64,000 nucleotides of DNA from Paenibacillus tarimensis (lineage in GTDB: Bacteria; Bacillota; Bacilli; Paenibacillales; Paenibacillaceae), in NCBI RefSeq assembly GCF_021532315.1, contig NZ_JAKGAO010000004.1:558001-622000 (forward strand), in the 5' to 3' direction. Within the stretch, counting starts at the first letter, position 1. The number at the start of each line of letters is the position of its first letter. Under the pieces are notes generated by a model. The model worked only from the letters and a program-made list of their open reading frames with translations, was not told where the DNA came from and did not search any database. A program made the translations under genes and the position numbers. Positions 43,586-51,699 of this stretch are shown one piece after another.

Positions 43586-46318
43586 TCACTCCCTTGTTAT
43601 AGATAAATACAGATAAACAGTTGTCCCTACACCTTCCGTGCTGACAATTTCAAGCGCGCCCCCGTGCGCATGCATGATGTTCTCGCAATAAAATAAGCCA
43701 AGTCCAAAGTTGCTTCCTCTGCGTTTGGTCGAGAAATAAAGCTGCTTAATATAAGGCAGGTGCTCGCGAGCGATGCCCGGACCGTTGTCGGTAACCGTAA
43801 TCTTGACCGTGGCGCCCTCCTGCACCAGTTCCACGTCGATTCTACCCCCGCTTTCCTTCATTTCTTCGATCGAATTCTGCAGGATATTGTGCAGCGCCTC
43901 CTCGATATGAACGGGGTCGTAAGCGAGCAATAACGTCGTAGGACGATAAGCAGTCTGAATATTAACGTCCGGTGCCTGTTCCCTGCAGGAAGCGACGGCC
44001 TGTTCAATCGTCTCTATCAAATCGAGCTTCTGCTTGCGTAATACGATATCCGATGTCATATGATTGACCCGTTTCAGTATCCCCATCGCATGCTCGATTT
44101 TCCTGCGCATGACAAGCGCATCCCGTTGAAGGGAATCAAAATCGTGGTCGCTCGCGTAATCGCTTATTTTATCCGCGAATAGACCGAGCACGCCCAAATC
44201 GTTTTTTATCGCATGGTGGATATACGAGGTACTCGTCTGAACCGCCTCCTTCAGTAGCGTGAGCTCCCGCGCGGATTGGACAATCGTGAGCTGCGTATCC
44301 ATTCGGACTAGAAGCTCTTCCCTGCTCAACGGTTTGATCAAATAATCGTTCGCGCCGCTGCGGAAGCCTTCCAGAATTGCGGGCATTTCATTCTTGGTAG
44401 TAAGCAAGAGAATGGGCAGCTCGCTCTCGGAGAATGTCTTCCGAATCGCGCGACACACATCGTACCCGGTAATGTCCAACAGCTGGATATCCAGCAGAAT
44501 GAGGTGGAACTGTTGACTGGCTGCCCGCTCCAGCGCCTCTTTCCCGGTTTCTACTACGGTAAGGTTCCATCTTCTGACTGACAGATACTCCCGTATAACC
44601 TGCACATTCACCGGGTCATCTTCGACGATCAGGATTTCGGTCTCCCTTTCAATCGGGGTCGTCCTTCGCTCCTCCAGCGCTGGTGCCGCTTCTTGTCTGT
44701 ATGCCGGTTCTGCACCCTGCTCGACAAGTGAGCTCGAGCAAGGTTCCGCAGCCGCCGGCAGCGTAAATCTAAAGGTCGTCCCGCTGCCCGGAACGGAGGA
44801 GCAGGAGATCGAGCCGCCCTGCAATTCGATCAAATATTTCGTTATGAACAGCCCTAAACCGGTGCCCGCTACCTTCTGTTTGCCTTCATAGCCCGCTTGT
44901 TCATAAGCATGAAAGATCCGATCCAAACTTTCCTCCGGAATCCCGATCCCCGAGTCGCGTACGGCAATCTCGATCACATCGCCCTTCTGTCTAGCCTCGA
45001 TGACAACCTCGCCCTCCGGTGTATATTTAACAGCATTGCCCATCAAATTGTACAGAATCTGCTCCAGCCGCTTATTTTCTGCCATCACCCATAGCGGACT
45101 TGAGATATGATCGACAATTTCTACGTTGGCCTTGGCCAAGACTCGGAGCACATCAGCGACTTCACGGACAGTCCGGGAAACATCTACGGGGTGCGGATGC
45201 AGCTCGATGCTGCGTTTTCTTAATCGTGTGTAATCCAGCAAATCTTGAATAAGCCCGCTTAGTCGTTTGGCAGAAGATAATATCATTTTGATATTCTGGA
45301 AGGTTCGCTCGGAGAGCTGTTCGCCCGCCTTGCCTAGGATGGATTCACACAGACCGATGATGCCGTTTAGCGGTGTGCGTAATTCATGGGACGTACTGGC
45401 TAGAAATTCATCTTTAACCTGGTTGATTTGCAGAAGGAATTGATTGTTCTTATGTAAGTCCTCGTTTCGTTTCTTCAACTCATTGTAGTAGAACACGGAG
45501 ACCATTTCGTTAAAGGCGCGCGTCAGCTGACCGATTTCGTCCTTTCGCCCGGAAACCGCCTCCGTGCGCAGGTCCCCTTCCTTGACCTGATGAATTTTCC
45601 TGACCAGTTGTTGCAAGGGGGAGACCAGATATCGTGTCATGAAATAAGTCGCAAGCAAGCCGAGCAAGATGAACGTGATTGAGATGGCGATCGTTCTGTG
45701 CTGATTTGCGGTGAACAGACGATGAATTTCGGTTCCGTCCATGTCGACGCCGAGCACCCCGATAAAGGCATTGCGGCTGTCGAACAGCGGCACGAATGTC
45801 GAGACGTTGGCCCCCCATTTTTCCGAGTAGGTCAGCCCGCTAACCGTGATTTTTCTATACTTGAAGGCTTCTTCCAGATCCCGGTAATATGTTCGCTCGA
45901 CATGCGCTGGCAGCGAGACCTCTGATCCTTCATGGTTCAATGGGAAGCCGTCGACGACGTACATGAATTGCCCCTTAGCATTCTCCGCCATTGTAAATAG
46001 ATAGGTAAGCCCGTAACGCTTCTTGATAATCGAGAGCTGACGCCGTAATTCCTTGTATTCCTGCATCTCCAATACGGCGTTATTGCTTTGGTTGGCGGCT
46101 TGTATTGCAGCGGTTAGTTCCGTCACGCGCCTAAGCTTCTCCATATCGATTCGCTTCACAATGGAAAGCGCGATTTGCCTGGTCTGCGCCCCGAGTGTAG
46201 CCTCGACGAGCTTATGGGAAGAGGTCGATAGCATGTAAAATAATAATATATTGGACAATATGACGATGACAGACATCATCAGCAGCATTCTTACCTGAAA
46301 ACTCATCCTACGCAACAT
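43586..46318 (-). CDS. Hybrid histidine kinase with two ATPase domains
   Basis: 910 residues. TM ~12-34, extracytoplasmic sensor ~35-212, TM ~213-232, HAMP ~233-285, HisKA with His311 (TSHELRTPL), first HATPase_c ~415-530 (NLMGNAVKYT, DSGIGIP, GTGLGLF), receiver with Asp610 (LILLDIQLLD), then a second kinase-like module (YIHHAIKNDLGVLGL, NILQNSIEEM, DNGPGIA, NFGLGLFY). Two GHKL domains in one chain are unusual. It likely senses an external cue, perhaps the lasso peptide or cell-envelope state, and phosphorylates the adjacent LuxR regulator. Confidence 0.9.
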   Translation of the reverse strand: MLRRMSFQVRMLLMMSVIVILSNILLFYMLSTSSHKLVEATLGAQTRQIALSIVKRIDMEKLRRVTELTAAIQAANQSNNAVLEMQEYKELRRQLSIIKKRYGLTYLFTMAENAKGQFMYVVDGFPLNHEGSEVSLPAHVERTYYRDLEEAFKYRKITVSGLTYSEKWGANVSTFVPLFDSRNAFIGVLGVDMDGTEIHRLFTANQHRTIAISITFILLGLLATYFMTRYLVSPLQQLVRKIHQVKEGDLRTEAVSGRKDEIGQLTRAFNEMVSVFYYNELKKRNEDLHKNNQFLLQINQVKDEFLASTSHELRTPLNGIIGLCESILGKAGEQLSERTFQNIKMILSSAKRLSGLIQDLLDYTRLRKRSIELHPHPVDVSRTVREVADVLRVLAKANVEIVDHISSPLWVMAENKRLEQILYNLMGNAVKYTPEGEVVIEARQKGDVIEIAVRDSGIGIPEESLDRIFHAYEQAGYEGKQKVAGTGLGLFITKYLIELQGGSISCSSVPGSGTTFRFTLPAAAEPCSSSLVEQGAEPAYRQEAAPALEERRTTPIERETEILIVEDDPVNVQVIREYLSVRRWNLTVVETGKEALERAASQQFHLILLDIQLLDITGYDVCRAIRKTFSESELPILLLTTKNEMPAILEGFRSGANDYLIKPLSREELLVRMDTQLTIVQSARELTLLKEAVQTSTSYIHHAIKNDLGVLGLFADKISDYASDHDFDSLQRDALVMRRKIEHAMGILKRVNHMTSDIVLRKQKLDLIETIEQAVASCREQAPDVNIQTAYRPTTLLLAYDPVHIEEALHNILQNSIEEMKESGGRIDVELVQEGATVKITVTDNGPGIAREHLPYIKQLYFSTKRRGSNFGLGLFYCENIMHAHGGALEIVSTEGVGTTVYLYLSITRE

Positions 46319-46487
46319 CCTTTGCCCAACTTATCAATATATTACAAATCAATTACTCGCGCACTATAACTTCCATTTCCTTCTATAAAACCCCTTTAAT
46401 GTTCGGTTTCAGCCCTTTCGCATCCCAACAGGAAGTCGGAAGGGCGTTATTTGTTTTTTTTCGAGACACTTCCCATGCTCCGCACCT

Positions 46488-47209
46488 TGATTTTTCTCAA
46501 TGAGATCTGTAAAGAAGGAACTGCCTGGCAGTGATGAATACATCTTGTCCGTCGCCAGTAACATACTGTGCGCGCTTGCTTCTGGAACGCCGAATATCTG
46601 ATGCGCAAGCTTATCCGAGATAATAACGGTCCCTTGTGCCCGCAAGGTTCCGCGAAAACCTGTTAATCCGCTCTCCTCTGCTACATCACGAATCGTGACT
46701 GGCACTTCTTGCCCGGTAAACGAGATTACCATCGTATCACCGGCACTGAGACCCAGCCGCCGTGCTTACGGGACCGATACAATCGCTTCTGCTGTTGTTA
46801 GGGGATCCGTAGACCATAGCGGCTGCTGCGGTTCTAATCCTAGGGCATGTTGAAAATCAAATCCCAACGCAACGATGCTGCCTTCCCTCGCTTCAGCATC
46901 ACTCCAGCTGTGCACAGAAACCACCTGAGACATGTAGGGAAGACTGGCAATATTACGGGTTTGAAGTCTCATCTTAACTTTTTTAATCTGAGCCTCGGTG
47001 AGCTCTAGTCCGTTACGCGGATAAATCTCTGTACCAATCACACCAAAGTGCTTCTCTTCCCATAGCGATTTACTATAGGTAATGGATGAAATGACAAAAT
47101 AACAAGAGAAAATCAAAATGACGCCGATTGACCCAATGCATACGGTGAGCAGCGTCTGCCGTAACTGAGCAGAGAAATTCTTGGCTCCCATTTTCCAAAA
47201 AATGCCCAT
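46488..47209 (-). pseudogene. FtsX-like permease, 5' fragment with nonsense mutation
   Basis: Near-identical to the first ~240 codons of the intact permease at 51700-54384 (FWKMGAKNFSAQLRQTLLTV and on). A TTA to TAA change at 46766 creates a stop, and homology ends at ~46488, where unrelated sequence begins. Upstream, the promoter region is conserved with the intact copy to ~47352. Confidence 0.88.
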
Positions 47210-47557
47210 CGTTTCACCACTTTCTCACACGACGCCTAATAATCTTCGTCCCTTTAATACAAACACAAATTGCAAATCTAACTACTCAATCAGTCAAGCT
47301 AATTCTAGCACAAGTAGTATAATATGGAAATAAAAGAAGGTTCAGCCCGACCTGAATCCGTGATAAACGAGCTCTTCACACTTCCAACAGACACAATTTA
47401 TGGATAAAGATATTCATGACCTCCTCTTCTTTCAATTGAACATCGTAGAACCTCGTTGGAACGGCAGGAATGTCTTATCCAGGCACGCTTAAGAAGCCCT
47501 GCTTTTTACAGGCAAGACGGGAATCTTGAATGATGCTGGCTATGCAAAAGACGTGAA
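47210..47557. other. Duplicated permease promoter region and IS flank
   Basis: 47210-47352 is a diverged copy of 54385-54530 and includes the GTAGTATAATATGG segment. From ~47353 to the transposase remnant I see no gene. Confidence 0.6.
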
Positions 47558-48890
47558 TCAAGCAAATGCTTGGTAAATTCGTCGTACGGTGTTAAGCCAG
47601 GGGCTATACTGACCGAAGTTAAACGAAGTCTGCCGCGCATGACGGCTTACCCTGGCCGCAATATAGATAATATTCTGAATGACCGTGCGGATGCGGCGGC
47701 GTTTCACCTGTCCGCGAATCGGCGCATCGTCTTCACGCAGGCTTTCCTGACCCATGATGCGCAGAAGGTTATACGCGAACAGCCCCGCATGTAAAATCAG
47801 ATCATTGGTGTCAAATTTACCAGCGGGCAAACGCTCCAGATCTGTTTTGAGTTCGCTATGAAATTTTTCGCTTGTACCGTGATCGCGGTAAAGCTCAATG
47901 ACACGCCATGGTGAGCAGGTAAGGGATGTCCAGTAGACGTTAACTTCCACTTCCGGGAGCAGGAGCAGCTGTCCGTCACGGTCGATCGTGCGTACAATGA
48001 CTCGAAACACTTGCCGCAAATTGCAGTCAAAGCCTTTCTGCGGGAAGACGATGGCGCCAACATATTCGGTTTTGCCGGGGCGCTGCTCACAGAGGATTCC
48101 CTTGTCTTCAGCGATGCGCAGCCAGCTGTCCTTGGATGCACCTCGCAGATTGACTTTAATGATATAGTCGACATCCGTTTCGGCGTGACTAACCTGCAGA
48201 TTCTCCAAGCTATCATGGGCGGAATCCATCCGGACGAGAAGGCGTTCACTCGTCATGCGACGGGCGTAATGGATGCTTTCTCGCAGAAAGTCAGCCCCAT
48301 CCTTCTGGCTGTGTGTACTGCCCTCCCGAAGCTGTACATTTACGCCGTATCCCTCCTGAGCCAGGTAGGCGAAGATCGGCGCATAGCCGAATGTCCCTTT
48401 GTAGGTCAGTGAGACACCATCTTTGTTCGTGCCGGAATTGTCAAAAGGGGATACGTCAATATCTAGGGGGATAAGAGTATGCTCGCCAGCGGCGACGCCG
48501 GTTACCGGCGCGTTCACGTTACGAATCAGGTGGGCAGATTCCTGCAGCAGAATCTCATTCCAATTGGCGTCCATCGTTTGAGCAGCCGCATCCAGACGCT
48601 GACGAAGCGTGGGACTCGATGGCACCTTACGGACACCAAGGCATGTTTGAAAATACAGGGTCTTTGCGGAAGGGCTCAATATGATCAAAATCGCTTTTGC
48701 CTTGGCAGAGAAGGCCCAGGTAACTCTTCATAACATCGCCGTTTCCGTGAATCGGATTCTCCATTCCTTTAACAAGGGATCGATTCAGACGCTGGGGAAG
48801 TTGAGTATGGGAAAGCAACGCACCGATCGAGGCCAGACCTGCATGCGTCGTTAAGAGAATTTCCTTAGACTGGGTGAACTGGATCTTCAT
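47558..48890 (-). mobile_element. IS1380-type transposase, frameshifted
   Basis: From ATG 48890 (GAGGTG six bases upstream) the N-terminal part reads MKIQFTQSKEILLTTHAGLA, to SDFDHIEPFRKDPVF; one extra T near 48652 throws it out of frame. The rest continues LGVRKVPSSPTLRQRLD, IPLDIDVSPFDNSGTNKDGV, RMDSAHDS and HSELKTDLERLPAGKFDTND, matching IS1380-family transposases with their DDE residues. The element is inactive as it stands unless the frameshift is programmed. Terminal inverted repeats were not identified. Confidence 0.85.
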
Positions 48891-49222
48891 TATTAACACC
48901 TCACAGGTGAAAGTAGGTAATCATCGATTACCTTAACTTTTCGCCACCAGAGATGTGATTTCCTTCCAATAGCTTGTTTTTCTAGTAACTCATATCACGG
49001 ATTCAGGTTATGTGACAGCACGAAGCCTCGTGAGCGACGGCATGAACAGTAGCGTCAGTACAAGTTGCTCAGGGGCAACAGCAGAGCGATCGCGCCGGTC
49101 GTTAACGCAAATAGCCGCGATCTACGCGGCCATTACTGAGATAATGTTCTTGTCACCTGACATCTTCCTTCTTGATTTTCCTTTTGTTCGGAGCCCCCTT
49201 AAAGGAACAGGTCCAGACCGCC
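48891..49222. other. Gene-free stretch with a duplicated repeat
   Basis: No gene is supported. A minus-strand frame near 49015-49100 (VAPEQLVLTLLFMPSLTRLR, AVT stop) could be a short coding remnant. 49109-49155 repeats the hairpin-plus-TTCTTGTCA unit of 34.1 kb. Confidence 0.5.
49109..49155. repeat. Repeat shared with 34115-34160
   Basis: AAATAGCCGCGATCTACGCG, GCCATTACTGAGATAATG, TTCTTGTCA. The GCCGCG/CGCGGC hairpin is kept. Confidence 0.65.
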
Positions 49223-49663
49223 TCATAACTCTAAGTGCAGCAAGGGATGAGCGCGGCCCGACGGGTCAAGCTCCGACCGCCTGACTTGAACAAAACCAAG
49301 CTTTTTGTAAAACAAATACGCGCCTTCGTTTTGTTCGTTCACATCGACTTGTAGCTTCTCCCCTTTTAGCTGTTTCACATGATGAAATAACCGGGTTCCA
49401 ACGCCCTTTCCGTGAAAATCGGGTGCAACGAACAACATTTCAATCTTGGTTCCGTTCAGTCCGATGAACCCGATGGGTATCTCTTTGTACCGTTCTACCC
49501 AAATCTCGACTTCTCGCAAGGCTCCGCTTCGAACAATCTCGTCATAGAATTGGATATCTTCCGTCGTAAGAAAAGTGTGAGTATGTATGACTGCCCGCCG
49601 CCAAATTTCCACTAAAGCATCATGGTCTTGTTCCCGGTACGGCACGATGTTTGCGTGTAACAT
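49223..49663 (-). CDS. GNAT-family N-acetyltransferase
   Basis: 146 residues covering one GNAT domain: VEIWRRAVIHTHTFLTTEDI, IEMLFVAPDFHGKGVGTRLF with the acetyl-CoA loop GKGVGT, and VNEQNEGAYLFYKKLGF. Substrate unknown; related proteins include YjaB-like enzymes. TTAGGAGG lies before ATG 49663. It may be co-transcribed with the HAD gene upstream. Confidence 0.86.
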   Translation of the reverse strand: MLHANIVPYREQDHDALVEIWRRAVIHTHTFLTTEDIQFYDEIVRSGALREVEIWVERYKEIPIGFIGLNGTKIEMLFVAPDFHGKGVGTRLFHHVKQLKGEKLQVDVNEQNEGAYLFYKKLGFVQVRRSELDPSGRAHPLLHLEL

Positions 49664-49711
49664 GATTCGGTCCTCCTAAAGCGTTTATCCGGCCGTTGGG
49701 TTTGTACCTCT

Positions 49712-50350
49712 TCAGACCATCCGCTCAATATATATCTTAAACTGGTCTACCGTCGTAAACAGCTCGTCGGGATCTAAACTCCGCAGCAGCTCCGCATCGG
49801 CGGTTTCTGCCCAGGCGGCGGACGCCACTGAGACACCGGCTGCTCTAGATGCCGTTATATCGCTTGGTGCATCGCCGATATACAAGCATTCCGACGCATC
49901 GACCCCAAGCTGGAGCAATACATTTTGAATGCCTTGAACTTTGCGGGGACCCATCGGAGATCCGGTTTCTATGGCCTCAAAATAGGATCGCAGCCTGAAC
50001 TGCTCCAGCGTTATATCGGTGCTTCGGCTGCCCTTCCCGGTTACCAACGCTAAACGAACATTTCGTTGCTTAGCGTATGCGAGCACCTCCTCGATGCCCT
50101 TGAACGGAGCGTTGCACATCGCATGCATTCTTCGATAATGATGCAAGTAACTCTCGATTCCCCTATCGTAATGACTGGGCAGTAACGCTCTTACTGTCCC
50201 TTCTTCGGAAGGACCGAATGTATCAATAATTTCTTGGTCGCTCAGCTCTCTGCCAGCTAGCGGTTCGATCGCCATCTTAAAAGCGGCGATGCACAGAGGC
50301 AACGTATTTCCGATCGTACCGTCGAGATCAAATATCAGACATCTGATCAC
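49712..50350 (-). CDS. HAD-superfamily phosphatase (Gph/PpaX-like)
   Basis: About 213 residues. Motif I FDLDGTIGNT, motif II VTGKG, motif III Lys near GPRKVQG, motif IV YIGDAPSDI, and a helical cap between I and II, as in phosphoglycolate- or pyrophosphate-type HAD phosphatases. GTG 50350 follows GGGAGGGG by six bases and is preferred over an ATG at 50374 that would bury the ribosome site. Physiological substrate not predictable. Confidence 0.85.
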   Translation of the reverse strand: MIRCLIFDLDGTIGNTLPLCIAAFKMAIEPLAGRELSDQEIIDTFGPSEEGTVRALLPSHYDRGIESYLHHYRRMHAMCNAPFKGIEEVLAYAKQRNVRLALVTGKGSRSTDITLEQFRLRSYFEAIETGSPMGPRKVQGIQNVLLQLGVDASECLYIGDAPSDITASRAAGVSVASAAWAETADAELLRSLDPDELFTTVDQFKIYIERMV

Positions 50351-50468
50351 ATACTTCCCCTCCCATTGAGTCATGCCAACTTACGCTGTTTACTCACCAA
50401 AATCTATAACCATTAACATCCGCCAATCCTCCATTAACCCGGTATAGATGCGTAAGTTGCTAAGAAAT

Positions 50469-50638
50469 GATGTTCTAACCGGCGTAATGATTGAACCACT
50501 CCATTCTCTGACTGAGTCCTTCCGTGGCCTCATAACGAATTTTAACAAAGGGAGGTACATCGCGACTATTCCTCGTTCGGTTACTTTTGACGGACGAGAG
50601 GTATCCGTTCGGGTACTGTCCCTCCCATATGGAATGCC
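50469..50638 (+). repeat. 170 bp coding-remnant repeat, copy A
   Basis: Matches 57581-57750 in inverted orientation. On this strand it reads DVLTGVMIEPLHSLTESFRG and TIPRSVTFDGREVSVRVL; differences between copies are largely silent, so the frame was once coding. Just downstream, 50640-50672 on the minus strand reads LMAALEGAII, like the end of the TetR protein at 34183. The rest of 50375-50914 is the hairpin array. Confidence 0.65.
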
Positions 50639-50674
50639 TGAGTATGATTGCACCCTCAAGCGCAGCCATAAGAT

Positions 50675-50877
50675 CGTCTTGCCATTACCAAAAAAAACCT
50701 GCGAACATGCAGGTTTTTAACCTCTCTTGGAGGCGTAATTAAAAGAACCTGCAAATGTGCAGGTTCTTCGGAAGATCTCCTCAGTAACAGAGCGCCCCAC
50801 GCTAAATACCTGCACAAACGCAGGTATTTAGCTGCATGTGGAGATTTAGCGGGAAAATTCCTGCACTATCGCAGGTT
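50675..50877. repeat. Array of four CCTGC/GCAGG hairpins, copy 2
   Basis: Near-identical to 35522-35721. The first hairpin (ACCTGC/GCAGGT plus TTTTT) could end transcription. It lies directly after the intact ATPase gene. Confidence 0.85.
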
Positions 50878-50914
50878 CTTATAGTGTTACTGGCTTATCA
50901 CTCGACTGCTCCCT

Positions 50915-51607
50915 CTACCCTGTCGTGCTGTGCTCAACAGAATCCATTAGTCTTCCGTCTTTCATACGGATTACACGGTCAGTTGCTGATGCAACGATCG
51001 GGTCATGCGTGACGATCACGATGGTCACCTGCTTGTCTGTGTTTATATTGCGCAGCAAGGTTACGATCGCCTCCGATGTCACAGTATCCAACGCTCCAGT
51101 AGGCTCATCAGCCCAGATGACGCGAGGATTATGGACAATCGCGCGGGCAATTGCAACCCGCTGGGCTTGTCCTCCGGACAGCTCATGCGGCATAGCCTTC
51201 AACTTATCCGTTAGCATGACATCTTCAAGTGCCGCCTTTGCAGCCTTGTGGGCAACTGACGTCTTAGCACCCTGACTAATAAGCGGCAATGCCACATTAT
51301 CAAGGACATTCAACACGGGAATCAGATTGTACTGCTGATAGACAAAACCCATCGACGTCAATCTGAGCGTGGAGACATCTTTTTCCCTCATTTGGTGTAT
51401 TGCTTGCTGGTCGAACCAAATCTCACCGCTGTCTGCTGGCTCAATCCCTGACAGCGTATAAAGCAATGTGGACTTGCCGCAACCAGATGGCCCCATAATG
51501 CTCACCATTTCGCCCTTATGGATATGTAAATCTACCCCTTGTAAGGCGACTGTGTGGGTAGTCGCTTCCATGCCATAGTTCTTACGAACGCCTTTGGCTG
51601 CAATCAT
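50915..51607 (-). CDS. MacB/LolD-type ABC ATPase
   Basis: 230 residues: Walker A GPSGCGKSTLLY, Q-loop VYQQYNLIPVL, signature ELSGGQAQRVAIARA, Walker B VIWADEPTGALD, H-loop VTHDP. This is the class that drives FtsX-like permeases in bacitracin- or lantibiotic-type export and resistance or in mechanotransmission. It is the second gene after the permease. A truncated copy exists at 35818. Confidence 0.93.
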   Translation of the reverse strand: MIAAKGVRKNYGMEATTHTVALQGVDLHIHKGEMVSIMGPSGCGKSTLLYTLSGIEPADSGEIWFDQQAIHQMREKDVSTLRLTSMGFVYQQYNLIPVLNVLDNVALPLISQGAKTSVAHKAAKAALEDVMLTDKLKAMPHELSGGQAQRVAIARAIVHNPRVIWADEPTGALDTVTSEAIVTLLRNINTDKQVTIVIVTHDPIVASATDRVIRMKDGRLMDSVEHSTTG

Positions 51608-51699
51608 TTTCTAGGAACCTCCTTGCCGCATACGCAGCAAACGCTTCATAGTATTGTGCATCTGATACCTGTATGTTCCATCAGTCCCGCTCCACCATG

